In this document: positions 25,894 through 35,080 of the stretch, in pieces
How positions within the stretch are numbered: the first letter of the stretch is position 1
How the letters are laid out: each line of letters begins with the position of its first letter
DNA from: Sulfurospirillum barnesii SES-3
Lineage (GTDB): Bacteria; Campylobacterota; Campylobacteria; Campylobacterales; Sulfurospirillaceae
Reading direction: 5' to 3'
DNA length: 64,000 bases
Assembly: GCF_000265295.1 (NCBI RefSeq)
Contig: NC_018002.1
Location: 1,798,001-1,862,000, forward strand
Notes under the pieces: model-generated
Seen by the model: only the letters and a program-made list of their open reading frames with translations
What the model was told of the DNA's origin: nothing
Database searches by the model: none
Translations under genes and position numbers: made by a program

Positions 25894-26504
25894 CATAACT
25901 CCACAAAATTCTTTAAAATTTTCAAGCCATTTTCATGTGATTTTTCAGGGTGTGGCTGAAACCCATACACGTTATCTTTCTGTACAGCACTAGGAAATTC
26001 ATACCCGTACATGGTCTTGCCAATCCTATATTTTTCATCACAGTGCGTATGAAAACTATGCACAAAATAGAGATAAAATGACTCTGGCATACCTTTAAAC
26101 AAATCAGATTTTTGTGTCACATACAAGGTATTCCACCCCATATGTGGAATCTTAAGACGTTTATGAAATAAAGACGTATCAAAAGCAACAATCTCACCTT
26201 CAATAAGACCTAGTCCTTTACTTTTCCCAAACTCCACGCTACTCTCAAAAAGGAGTTGCATCCCAAGGCAAATACCCAAAAGAGGTTTTCCAGAAGAAGC
26301 AAAGGCACCAATTGCTTCGTCCATGCCTCGCTCTTTCAAGCAGTGCATAGCATCTTTAAAAGCACCCACTCCTGGCAAAATAATCTTATCGCATTGAGCA
26401 ATATCCTCTGCAGTTCTAATAACACTCACTTCCGTGCCTAGCTTTTCAAAAGCATTACTTACACTGCGAAGGTTCCCCATATTGTAATCAATTAAACCAA
26501 TCAT
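25893..26504 (-). CDS. hisH: Imidazole glycerol phosphate synthase glutaminase subunit HisH
   Basis: 203-residue class I glutamine amidotransferase that feeds ammonia to HisF. The nucleophile cysteine is in [10 protein letters not shown], the His/Glu pair in FQPHPEKS, and the N-terminus [14 protein letters not shown] is diagnostic. The start overlaps the pglG stop (ATGA). Its HisF partner is not adjacent. HisH/HisF-like pairs in glycan loci can serve acetamidino-sugar synthesis, but pairing with hisA here points to histidine synthesis. Confidence 0.93.
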   Translation of the reverse strand: MIGLIDYNMGNLRSVSNAFEKLGTEVSVIRTAEDIAQCDKIILPGVGAFKDAMHCLKERGMDEAIGAFASSGKPLLGICLGMQLLFESSVEFGKSKGLGLIEGEIVAFDTSLFHKRLKIPHMGWNTLYVTQKSDLFKGMPESFYLYFVHSFHTHCDEKYRIGKTMYGYEFPSAVQKDNVYGFQPHPEKSHENGLKILKNFVEL

Positions 26505-27406
26505 TCATCTCTCTTTTGTGAAATTGCTTTCAAATAAAATGCCAATCCAAATAATAACAAGGTAACACCCCCAATAAGATAAACAGCATTTAAAATATGC
26601 GCAGAATCTATAATGGCGTATTTAAAAACTAACATTAAGGCTTCAATAGCAAGAGCAATAATAATCGAGCCCAAAAAGCGTACCATCGTTTTATGGATAC
26701 CCGAACTTTCATCACGTTCATGACGCCCTAATACTTCTTCTTCAAAAATGGTTTTCACTAAATCAAAAATAGCTAAAGAGAGCGTAATGAGAATGGTCGA
26801 TTGAAACATTGCCTCAATATCCAAAAGATTAAAGGCAAGACCATGGGTGAAAAGACTGCGCAAACCATTGAACAAAAGTAACATGGCTATGGCTAACAAA
26901 GAGAGCGAAAAAATCGAGTAAATCAATTGAGAACTTTTACCAAAATAAGATTGTAGTGATGAGGGGTGTGCAATTTTTAAAATATGTTCTAAAGAGACGT
27001 CAATACAGGCAATGTAGTGTAAACTTCCTTCATTATCATAAATAGGATACGAAGCAGTCACCGTCAAATCATTTGTCAATGTTGAGGGATACGGATCACT
27101 TAAAACACAACGCTTTTCACGTACCGCACGATAATAATATGACTTAGCACTACGATTTTGCCCTAAACCGCCTTTTTTTCGAGGATCATCGGTAATATTG
27201 TTAATCACCTGTTCACCTCGATGATCGAGCAAATAAAGTGCTTCAAACTCTTCCACTTCATGCACAATCTTGTCTAAGCTTGCACTAATCACATCAATGT
27301 TTGGCTCAGGCATACGATTAGGAATATTACGGGTAAAAAGATAACACAAATATGCCCGTGCTCGTGTTCGTACTTCAGAAAACTGTTGAATTTCACGAAT
27401 AATCAT
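26501..27406 (-). CDS. pglG: PglG-like membrane protein with periplasmic PDC/Cache sensor domain
   Basis: 301-residue protein. An N-terminal PDC/Cache-type region (about 20-155) contains FEALYLLDHRGEQVINNITDDPRKKG, SYYYRAVREKRCVLSDPYPST and LTVTASYPIYDNEGSLHYIACIDVSLEHIL. Four helices follow. It corresponds by position (between the pgl genes and prmA/cheY) and architecture to C. jejuni PglG (cj1119c), whose role in N-glycosylation is not established. No kinase, cyclase or chemotaxis output domain is present, so any signal would pass through the membrane part. Confidence 0.75.
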   Translation of the reverse strand: MIIREIQQFSEVRTRARAYLCYLFTRNIPNRMPEPNIDVISASLDKIVHEVEEFEALYLLDHRGEQVINNITDDPRKKGGLGQNRSAKSYYYRAVREKRCVLSDPYPSTLTNDLTVTASYPIYDNEGSLHYIACIDVSLEHILKIAHPSSLQSYFGKSSQLIYSIFSLSLLAIAMLLLFNGLRSLFTHGLAFNLLDIEAMFQSTILITLSLAIFDLVKTIFEEEVLGRHERDESSGIHKTMVRFLGSIIIALAIEALMLVFKYAIIDSAHILNAVYLIGGVTLLLFGLAFYLKAISQKRDE

Positions 27407-27438
27407 CTTTACACACCTTTTCTTTTTGCCTATTTTAG

Positions 27439-29595
27439 CTAAATTTTTAGCTTATACACTTTAGCATAAGCTTCTAAACTGATTGGCTCGAAAAAGCGCT
27501 CATCGTAATTTTCCAAAACAAACATTTGGATATACAATGAATTTAGCATGGCTTCGTCCACAATTAAAAATGTGTTATACGCTTGCATGTAAATAATTGA
27601 GAATACTCCGTTTACATGTAAAGTGTTGTGCACTTTAGAAAACTTCATCTCAGGAGTATACGATGTTTGAATAAACTGTTTAACCATAACCTCTTGTGCA
27701 CCTATTTTTAGGGTACCCTTTGCTTTATCAAATACAATTCCATTGCCAAAATGCAGCAGTGCCCCCTCATCTTTAAAGCGACTACTCTCAAAAAAGAAAG
27801 GCTCTTTAGCTGTTTTACCACTCATGACATCAATATTGCTAAATTGTGCCACTGTTGGAAAAATATGTATCATTCGATACGGCAAATAAAAATAAATATC
27901 CCGTGTTTTTTCGGGTAAAACAAGAGGTGTTTGTAAAGCATCTAAAAAATCATTGGCATCCCTAAAGCCATAATCTAAAGTCATTTTGGCGGTATTATTG
28001 ACAAGTTTTACTTTCTCTTTTTTAGATTTTTTCGTGTTAGACTCTTCTAAACTAAATGCTTTTTCCGTATATTCCACTTCTAAACGTGCCAATCGAGCGG
28101 CTGATTCCATAGAATTTGTGAGCATAAAACTGACAGGAAAATTGACCTCTCCGCTGTGCTTTCCCCCATCAATCAGTGTTTTAACATCGCTGTAATAACG
28201 AAGGGGGTACCCATAATCCCACCATGTCACGATATAATCTTCTCGTTGCACCTGAGATTTTAACATATCTAGTTGCGCGACTTCTGTTTGATTAAAAACA
28301 GTAGGAACACGATAATTCATTACATGTAAAAGATTGGGATACAAAATACCTAAACTAGCAAGAATCACAAAGCTCGATTTTACAATGCTCCCTACCCGAT
28401 CATTCACAAAAGAAGTCATGATAAATTCACTACATGTAAAGAGTAAATACGCCACACCCAACGCACACACAGGAACCGCATAAATGGTAAATCGAAGACC
28501 ACCCCAAAGCGCTAAAAAACCCAGTCCTAAAAGAGGTAAGGCTAAAAACATCACAGGGTAACGCTTCAGAAGCAATCCATACCCAACAAGAGATAAAATA
28601 AATGTCACCGTATGTCCACTGATACGCTCCGCAAAAACACTAAAAGGAATCTGCCCTGCTTCACGAATGGTTTGCATGACCGAAAAGAAATGAAGAGAGA
28701 GTTCTGCATCGGCTACTTCAATAGCATCTTTAAACACATAGCCTTTGAGTTGTACCCAAATAGGCTCAAACCCTCCACTTAGAAAAAAAAGTGCAATAGC
28801 AACTGCCAAAATACCATAGGTATACTTTTGAAATTTTTCTTGCTTAAAGAGCCAATACACACCCATGACAATACCACTACGAATCAGAGCATCCAATCCC
28901 ATCATTGCAAAAAGCATTATGGCTAAAAGCTGGTAATAAAAAATATTTTTGCGCTGAAAAATAAGCATATAAAGCAAAATTAACCCAAAAAAAGCAAACT
29001 CTAACGAATAACTTTGCGGATACCACCAACGATACGCAATAATTTCTATAGCTGTAATAATAAGATATTTTTCTTCTTGCGTGCGAAAAGCCAAAATCAA
29101 TGACCACACTAAAAATGTTGGGAACACAATCGTCAGCATATCCGTATCGTAATATCCCACCATAGTACGATTGTAATAACTCACGGCAATAGAGCCTAAA
29201 AGAGCAGCTAAGAATCCCACTTCTATCATTTTAAGATTGTGAGCGATGAGAATGAGAGGAATGACAATGAGCGAGCCCAAAATAGCAGGCATATAAAAAA
29301 TAATACTCTCAAACGAAAAAGGCAAAAGCTTAACAGCCACATACGTCAACCACGCAGGTGCTGAGTCAATGGGAGAGAGGTCGTACTTTTGAGAAATGCT
29401 ACTGAGCAAGTCTCTAGCCCCTTCCGCCCAATAGTATCCATCGTTGGTATTGATCATAAACTGACCTGCAAATGTAAACGCTTCATAGTCATTAAATTGA
29501 TAGACCCAAATAAGACGGACCACAAAGCTAAATAAAAACGCAATACTACTAAAAATAAAAAGATTTAAATATGAAAAACGTGACATTTTATGCAT
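27439..29595 (-). CDS. pglB: Undecaprenyl-diphosphooligosaccharide-protein transferase PglB
   Basis: 718-residue oligosaccharyltransferase (STT3 family) that moves a lipid-linked glycan to asparagines of periplasmic proteins. About 13 helices span residues 10-425, with the metal-site region NTNDGYYW (D53 area) and YYDTD (150-152), and the external-loop motif QTIREAG near 308-314. The signature WWDYG is at 458-462, almost the same position as in C. jejuni, and DGGKHSG follows. The family's length and all key motifs are intact. Three complete or near-complete palindrome copies lie in the gene. Confidence 0.95.
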   Translation of the reverse strand: MHKMSRFSYLNLFIFSSIAFLFSFVVRLIWVYQFNDYEAFTFAGQFMINTNDGYYWAEGARDLLSSISQKYDLSPIDSAPAWLTYVAVKLLPFSFESIIFYMPAILGSLIVIPLILIAHNLKMIEVGFLAALLGSIAVSYYNRTMVGYYDTDMLTIVFPTFLVWSLILAFRTQEEKYLIITAIEIIAYRWWYPQSYSLEFAFFGLILLYMLIFQRKNIFYYQLLAIMLFAMMGLDALIRSGIVMGVYWLFKQEKFQKYTYGILAVAIALFFLSGGFEPIWVQLKGYVFKDAIEVADAELSLHFFSVMQTIREAGQIPFSVFAERISGHTVTFILSLVGYGLLLKRYPVMFLALPLLGLGFLALWGGLRFTIYAVPVCALGVAYLLFTCSEFIMTSFVNDRVGSIVKSSFVILASLGILYPNLLHVMNYRVPTVFNQTEVAQLDMLKSQVQREDYIVTWWDYGYPLRYYSDVKTLIDGGKHSGEVNFPVSFMLTNSMESAARLARLEVEYTEKAFSLEESNTKKSKKEKVKLVNNTAKMTLDYGFRDANDFLDALQTPLVLPEKTRDIYFYLPYRMIHIFPTVAQFSNIDVMSGKTAKEPFFFESSRFKDEGALLHFGNGIVFDKAKGTLKIGAQEVMVKQFIQTSYTPEMKFSKVHNTLHVNGVFSIIYMQAYNTFLIVDEAMLNSLYIQMFVLENYDERFFEPISLEAYAKVYKLKI

Positions 29596-29603
29596 ACACT
29601 TCC

Positions 29604-31331
29604 TTAAGGATGATGATGAAATTCAGGGACTATCTTTTTGAGTTGTGCTAATTTATCCCTACATGTAAAAAGTTCTTCTATATCTGCTACTAATTTTTCT
29701 ACAGGATATTCGGTCTTATGCGCTACCATGATAGAGGCATATTGTGTCTTTTTATCGCTCTCATTCATAAGAAGCTCTTCATAGAGTTTTTCACCTGCTC
29801 TTAGTCCTATAAATTCGATAGCAATATCATTTTTTCCTGAAAGTTCTATCATTTTTTGCGCTAAATCAACAATTTTGACAGGTTCACCCATATCCAAAAT
29901 AAACAGCTCACCACTCTTTCCAATCGCTCCTGTTTGAAGTACTAATTCACACGCTTCAGGAATCAACATAAAATAGCGTGTAATATCAGGATGAGTCACC
30001 GTAATAGGACCTCCCTTTTCAATTTGCGCTTTGAATTTAGGAATAACAGACCCGCTACTACCCAAAACATTACCAAACCGAACGGCAACTATTTGTGTTT
30101 TGGGAGAGCTAACATTTTGCGCATAGAGTTCACACACGCGTTTTGTTGCACCCATAACATTCGTAGGACGAACGGCTTTATCGGTTGAAATTAATATAAA
30201 CGTACCTACTGCATATTGAATTGCCAAATCAATACAAATTTTTGTTCCCAAAATATTATTTAAAATACCTTCTTTTGGATTTGCCTCCACCAATGGTACA
30301 TGTTTATAGGCAGCAGCATGAACAACAATATTGGGTCTATACTGAGCAAAAACGTTTTTAAAGAGTTCTTCATTTAGAACACTTTGCATAATGGGCACAA
30401 GTTTATCGCTTTGCGACTCTTCCATAATCTGATACAGGTTAAACTCACTGTGATCAACTAAAATCAACTTTTTGGCATTGTACTTTAAACATTGTCGCAC
30501 TATTTCACTACCGATGCTGCCACCAGCTCCTGTTATCAATACAACTTTGTCGTGAATAAATGCTGAAATCTTCGCTTTATCTAGATCTTGAGGATGTCTT
30601 GCTAAAAGGTCTTCAACCGTAATATTTTTAAGTTGATTTGATAAAAAGGTATCGGAAAGAATATCTTCTAGTGCAGGTAAAATTTTAATTTCATTGAAAA
30701 AAGGCTTTAACTCTTCATAAATCGCATTCCTTTTTTTAGCAGATGCAGAAGGAATTGCAATTAACAACAAGTCATACGTACTAGTTTGCATTTTTTGTTT
30801 TAAAATATCTTTCGAAATAATTCTAACTGCATCAATACTTCGTTTTTGAAGTTTTTTATTATCATCAACAAAATAACGTATTTTATACACACTGTCTCGA
30901 AACTCTTCTGCAAGTTTTAGTCCTGCTTTTCCTGCACCATAAATCACAAGCTTTTTCTCTTTTGTAACATGACTTCTGTTTGCTAACATATAGTACGTAT
31001 ACATTAAAAAATTAATCAGAAACAGATACAAGAAAAGTTCTGAAAGCATAAAAGAAAGACGCAATTTTCCATAATAAAAAGGTGCATAGACACAAAAAGC
31101 AGCCATGTAAACAAGGCTTTTCATTAAGAAAGTTTTTTGCGTTACCTTGGACCATGAAAGTGAAAAATCTTTAAAAATAGCAATAGAAGCAATGATGCGT
31201 ACGCTAGCAACACTAGCAATCGTAAACCACTGAATTGGCAAATGAAAAATCCAAAATGTCCATACAAAACTCATACAAGTTAAAACAACAATAACAAGAA
31301 GGTTTAAAATACGTTTATCAATACTGTGCAT
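29604..31331 (-). CDS. pglF: UDP-GlcNAc C4/C6-dehydratase PglF-like
   Basis: 575-residue membrane-anchored dehydratase that would turn UDP-GlcNAc into the 4-keto-6-deoxy intermediate for bacillosamine or QuiNAc. Four N-terminal helices precede a Rossmann-like region (VIYGAGKAGLKLAEEF) and the catalytic SDR domain with ITGAGGSIGSEIVRQC and VHAAAYKHVPLVE. ISTDKAVRPTNVMGATKR carries the S-M-K triad of this subfamily. It matches C. jejuni PglF and WbpM relatives. The PglE aminotransferase and PglD acetyltransferase needed for bacillosamine are not visible in the window. Confidence 0.9.
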   Translation of the reverse strand: MHSIDKRILNLLVIVVLTCMSFVWTFWIFHLPIQWFTIASVASVRIIASIAIFKDFSLSWSKVTQKTFLMKSLVYMAAFCVYAPFYYGKLRLSFMLSELFLYLFLINFLMYTYYMLANRSHVTKEKKLVIYGAGKAGLKLAEEFRDSVYKIRYFVDDNKKLQKRSIDAVRIISKDILKQKMQTSTYDLLLIAIPSASAKKRNAIYEELKPFFNEIKILPALEDILSDTFLSNQLKNITVEDLLARHPQDLDKAKISAFIHDKVVLITGAGGSIGSEIVRQCLKYNAKKLILVDHSEFNLYQIMEESQSDKLVPIMQSVLNEELFKNVFAQYRPNIVVHAAAYKHVPLVEANPKEGILNNILGTKICIDLAIQYAVGTFILISTDKAVRPTNVMGATKRVCELYAQNVSSPKTQIVAVRFGNVLGSSGSVIPKFKAQIEKGGPITVTHPDITRYFMLIPEACELVLQTGAIGKSGELFILDMGEPVKIVDLAQKMIELSGKNDIAIEFIGLRAGEKLYEELLMNESDKKTQYASIMVAHKTEYPVEKLVADIEELFTCRDKLAQLKKIVPEFHHHP

Positions 31332-32305
31332 TACTCAAACTTCTTGTGACAATCAACCCATTTTACGATTGCATATAAAAAAACCAATGCAAGTATAAAA
31401 AAAGCCATTGTGAATTCTTGAAAGTAAAAAGCACTATACCCTAGAATCAATAAAACAAGATTGATACCCATGCCTAAAAGTACGACTTTATCATGCCTTA
31501 AGCCACTTTGGACTGCTCTTTGGTAGGCATGTTTTCGATGGGCTTTGCTTAAACGCTCTTTGTTTTTATAACGTCTTAAAAGGGTCAGTGTTGCATCAAA
31601 CCAAAAGAGCCCAAAAAGAATAAGCCACACAAAAATAGAAACTCCATTATTTTGATCATAAAGAGCAAAAATAGAAACGGTGTACCCTAAAAGCGTACTT
31701 CCGACGTCGCCCATAAAAATTTTTGCTTTATGCCAATTCCATACTAAAAAACCAGCCACAGAAACCATTAAAATCAAAAAATGTTCTCCACCAAATATTA
31801 ACCATCCTGCAAACGTTAAAAAAATGGCTTCACTTCCAGCATAACCATCAATGCCATCTAAAAAATTATAGAGATTGATACACCACATAATTCCCAAAAA
31901 AGCCACTATATTGCAAAACAATGAATTATCAAGTACCAAAAATCCAAAATCAATATGATTGAGCCCACCTAATGTATAAAGCCCTGCAATACTAACCAAA
32001 GCCTGAACAACAAGCCTTACTTTGGGTGATAATTCATATACATCATCTATATAACTTACAAAAGAGAGCACACTACCACACATAAGTGCATAAAATAAAG
32101 AGGGTTCTATCTCTTTACATGTAAAAAAATAAAGAAGTCCCAAAAACCATGTTAAAGCTATTGCAATACCACCGCCATGCGGTGTTGGTACCGTGTGCGA
32201 GCTACGCTCAGTTACCTCAGCCAAGAGAGATTTTTTTAATGCAACAAAACGAATACCATACGTCAAAAGAAATGAAACAAAAAACGCAAGAACATATATC
32301 ATCAT
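31331..32305 (-). CDS. Undecaprenyl-phosphate sugar-1-phosphate transferase, WbpL/WecA-like
   Basis: 324-residue polytopic transferase that starts glycan assembly by placing a HexNAc-1-phosphate on undecaprenyl phosphate. GT4-family MraY/WecA motifs are SYIDDVYELSPKVR, FLDGIDGYAGSEA, NWHKAKIFMGDVGSTLLG and a C-terminal KAHRKHAYQRA loop. The paired NAD-dependent reductase/epimerase downstream and PglF upstream resemble the WbpL-WbpV-WbpM set of Pseudomonas, which suggests a UDP-QuiNAc or related acceptor sugar. A second, more WecA-like paralogue is at 45332-46351. Confidence 0.85.
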   Translation of the reverse strand: MMIYVLAFFVSFLLTYGIRFVALKKSLLAEVTERSSHTVPTPHGGGIAIALTWFLGLLYFFTCKEIEPSLFYALMCGSVLSFVSYIDDVYELSPKVRLVVQALVSIAGLYTLGGLNHIDFGFLVLDNSLFCNIVAFLGIMWCINLYNFLDGIDGYAGSEAIFLTFAGWLIFGGEHFLILMVSVAGFLVWNWHKAKIFMGDVGSTLLGYTVSIFALYDQNNGVSIFVWLILFGLFWFDATLTLLRRYKNKERLSKAHRKHAYQRAVQSGLRHDKVVLLGMGINLVLLILGYSAFYFQEFTMAFFILALVFLYAIVKWVDCHKKFE

Positions 32306-33159
32306 TCTTTTTCACCTTCAATCATAAGCCTAATCCCTTCTTCAACTCTGTATGGATTTTTAAAATCTAATGTCGCTTTTGTTTGAGAATTATCCACGAC
32401 CAAATCACAAAATAACCGCTGATACAGTGAGGGCTTTAACCATCGAAGCATGTACTCAAAAAGCTTTACATGTAAAAGGTATTTTTTTTTATTTTTAGCC
32501 CTTGCAATGTGTTCAATCAACTGCGTTGTAGAAAGTGGTGCATCATCACTCGCCAAAAAAATACCACTTTGTCGCTGCTTCATAATGCAATCTATCATGG
32601 CACACAAATTGCCCACATACACAAAACTGCGTTGATTCATAATGCCACCAAAAGGCAATATAGGTACTTTATCGATGAGTTTCATTAAGCTCTTAATATT
32701 ACCAGGTGCATTTGCACCATAGACCATAGGTGGACGAATAATAGAAACCTTAAAGTGTTCATCTTCCAAAGCCAATAACTGTTTCTCAGCTTCCAATTTA
32801 CTTTGACCGTAAAATGTTGCAGGGTTAAGGAGTGAATCTTCGTTTAAAAATGTCAAAGAGGTATCATAAACAGCAATCGTACTCATAAAAACGAACTGTT
32901 TGACACCTGCTTCTTTTGCTTTTAATGCAAGATTTACTGTTTTAGAGACATTGAATTCATTGCATAAAGCTTGTGTTGCATTGGGTTGATGCACAATTGC
33001 AGAAAGATGAAGAATAGTACTAATCCCACCTAATGCTAATGCATCCAAATTTTCTTGGTGAAAGGAACAAAAAGATATATTGTAAGTAGCGCTATAATGC
33101 GTTGTAAAGTAGCCACCTATAAATTCTGATGCCCCCGTTACTAATACGTGATGCTTCAT
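32302..33159 (-). CDS. NAD-dependent epimerase/reductase (WbpV-like), altered nucleotide-binding motif
   Basis: 285-residue SDR-family protein. Order next to a WbpL-like transferase suggests reduction of the PglF product to UDP-QuiNAc, or epimerisation. Conserved parts include FMSTIAVYD, YGQSKLEAEK (YxxxK catalytic pair), IIRPPMVYG and NQRSFVYVGNL. The dinucleotide-binding loop reads VTGASEFIGG, so the expected middle glycine of GxxGxxG is Glu at residue 12. The gene also has an A9 run near 32482-32490. Either an unusual enzyme, an inactive copy or a sequencing error. Confidence 0.75.
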   Translation of the reverse strand: MKHHVLVTGASEFIGGYFTTHYSATYNISFCSFHQENLDALALGGISTILHLSAIVHQPNATQALCNEFNVSKTVNLALKAKEAGVKQFVFMSTIAVYDTSLTFLNEDSLLNPATFYGQSKLEAEKQLLALEDEHFKVSIIRPPMVYGANAPGNIKSLMKLIDKVPILPFGGIMNQRSFVYVGNLCAMIDCIMKQRQSGIFLASDDAPLSTTQLIEHIARAKNKKKYLLHVKLFEYMLRWLKPSLYQRLFCDLVVDNSQTKATLDFKNPYRVEEGIRLMIEGEKE

Positions 33160-33902
33160 AATCGCTTCTGCAAGAATTTACTCATGATATTCACACCCAC
33201 ATAGTAAAATGATTTAAAAATTGAAAGCTTTTCATGCTCTCTAAAAAGTATATAATGATACTTGACTAACGCTAATTTATTACTTGAAACTGAATTCTTA
33301 CGAATACGATAAACTGCTAAGGGCTCAAGTAGTCCCTGTGTTGTCCCAATTATTTTGAAAATTTTTAACCATAAGCCATAGTCTTGCCGTTTTAAAATAT
33401 CAGGCATATAGATTTTTCCCAGTTTTTTGGTATCGTATATAGCAGTGAGACAGCCAATTTTATTTGAAGAAAGCATAGCTGTATAGTTAAGCTTTTCTGG
33501 TGCTAGAGTTTGGCCACAATGATTACCTATCTCATCAATCAGCACATAAGAACAATAGGTAAAATCAAGATGCTTCTCTTGCATAAAGGCTATTTGCTTT
33601 TGTAACTTTTCAGGCAACCATACATCATCGGCATCCAAAAAAGCAATGTACCTTCCTTGTGCTGTTTCTATCGCCGTGTTTCGAGCAATAGCTGGACCAC
33701 TGTTTTTTTCTAATCTTATAAGCTTTATGCGACTATCTCTTTGAGAATATTCTTCTACAATATCATTTGATTTATCAGGTGAAACATCATCAACTATAAT
33801 CATTTCCCAATTTTGATAGGTTTGAGACAATACTGACTCAATCGTTTGAGATATAAAAAGTTCTGAATTATAAGATGGGGTTATTATTGAAACAAGTTCC
33901 AT
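33156..33902 (-). CDS. Family 2 glycosyltransferase
   Basis: 248-residue GT-A-fold transferase: VSIITPSYNSELFISQTIESVLSQTYQNWEMIIVDDVSPD at the N-terminus and the metal-binding FLDADDVWLPEKLQKQ segment. The start is set at 33902 (MELVSIITP) because GGAG lies nine bases upstream and the stop of the previous gene overlaps as TAATG. An ATG 15 bases earlier has no Shine-Dalgarno. Donor and acceptor unknown; probably adds a sugar on the cytoplasmic side of the lipid-linked glycan. Confidence 0.85.
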   Translation of the reverse strand: MELVSIITPSYNSELFISQTIESVLSQTYQNWEMIIVDDVSPDKSNDIVEEYSQRDSRIKLIRLEKNSGPAIARNTAIETAQGRYIAFLDADDVWLPEKLQKQIAFMQEKHLDFTYCSYVLIDEIGNHCGQTLAPEKLNYTAMLSSNKIGCLTAIYDTKKLGKIYMPDILKRQDYGLWLKIFKIIGTTQGLLEPLAVYRIRKNSVSSNKLALVKYHYILFREHEKLSIFKSFYYVGVNIMSKFLQKRL

Positions 33903-35080
33903 TACGATTGTCTCCATATTTGAACATATTTCTTCATCAAGTCTTCTACATCAAAATTTTCTAAGATAAATTTTTTTGCTTCTTCTCTCATTTGCTCTTT
34001 CTTCGTTTGAGTTAATGACATCACTAATTGGGGAATACTATCGTATTGACCATTCTTTATAATAAATCCTGTTTTGCCATCTTCAATTAACTCATGAATT
34101 CCTGGGGTATCTGAGACAATGCATATACACCCTACCAACATTGCTTCTTTCACAACATTTGGTAATCGTTCTCGACTTGACAGCAAAAGTAAAACATCTG
34201 ATTTTGCCATATACTGTAAAAGAAGATGCTGTGAAATATGCCCTTTAAATTCAACACGATTTTCAAGTCGCATCATGGTAACTTGTGTTTTCAACACCTC
34301 TTTAAGCTCACCATCTCCACACACTAACATTTTTGAATTATCAATATTTTTGGAAAAATCACCAAAAATATCAATCGCCATCTCAAATCTTTTTAATGGT
34401 ATCAACCTTCCAGCGACGATCCAGAGATGATTCTCTTTTTTGATACCCTCAAGAATCTTTAAATGTTCTTTGGCGCATGTTCCTCTATGTACAACATGAA
34501 TTTTATCTTCCTCTATACCTAAGTGTCTTAAAGACTTTTCATTAGCATAGGCATGTGTAAATATCCAATCGGCTTTTTGCGCTAAACTTCGACTGACTCC
34601 CAAAGCATATTCTAAGTCATATGCCCCTAAAAACATTGAAAGTTTAACGTGAGGAAGTCTTTTTTTTAATAAAAATCCAACAACACTAGGATAATGACCC
34701 CAAAAAAGATGTACAACGTCTGGTTGGAGTTTTTTTAATTGTTTTAAAATATAAAAACTAATGGGCATAAGAGCAATCAGGCGTATGCAATGTTGTGGCT
34801 TCTTTATATCGTTTAAAAGTATCCATTTGAGTGTACTTAAAAAGAGACAAGAGGATTTAAAAATTTCAATAACCCCTGCCAATACTTTTTTACTATTGCT
34901 AGCGCAAAGAGGTATATCCTCTAATGCTCTTTCTTTTAGCATTTTATCGTGTAAAACATGTTGCGATCTCATTGAAAAAACGGATATATCCATCCCAATT
35001 TTTTTTAATGCAACCACATCATGTGATGCGAAAGTTTCACTGGGTGAGGGAAATTGCATGGTAATATAGGCTATTTTCAA
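33902..35080 (-). CDS. Family 4 glycosyltransferase
   Basis: 392-residue GT-B-fold enzyme. The N-terminus IAYITMQFPSPSETFASHDVVALKKIGMDISVFSMR resembles WcaL/exopolysaccharide GT4 proteins. The C-terminal half has VAGRLIPLKRFEMAI, VCGDGELKEVL, VEFKGHIS and the donor-binding SDVLLLLSSRERLPNVVKEAMLVGCICIVSD (E-x7-E). It overlaps the neighbouring genes at both ends, so it is translated with them. Confidence 0.87.
   Translation of the reverse strand: MKIAYITMQFPSPSETFASHDVVALKKIGMDISVFSMRSQHVLHDKMLKERALEDIPLCASNSKKVLAGVIEIFKSSCLFLSTLKWILLNDIKKPQHCIRLIALMPISFYILKQLKKLQPDVVHLFWGHYPSVVGFLLKKRLPHVKLSMFLGAYDLEYALGVSRSLAQKADWIFTHAYANEKSLRHLGIEEDKIHVVHRGTCAKEHLKILEGIKKENHLWIVAGRLIPLKRFEMAIDIFGDFSKNIDNSKMLVCGDGELKEVLKTQVTMMRLENRVEFKGHISQHLLLQYMAKSDVLLLLSSRERLPNVVKEAMLVGCICIVSDTPGIHELIEDGKTGFIIKNGQYDSIPQLVMSLTQTKKEQMREEAKKFILENFDVEDLMKKYVQIWRQS

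Noticed and set aside
25893-26504. hisH as part of an acetamidino-sugar pathway in the glycan locus
   Set aside because: No hisF or LPS-type amidotransferase partner is nearby and hisA overlaps it, so histidine synthesis is the better reading.
32482-32490. A/T runs of 8-9 bases (also near 34660, 38447, 48632, 53938, 54353) as phase-variation tracts
   Set aside because: Such runs are common by chance in AT-rich DNA and occur in many gene types; only the C8 tract stands out.
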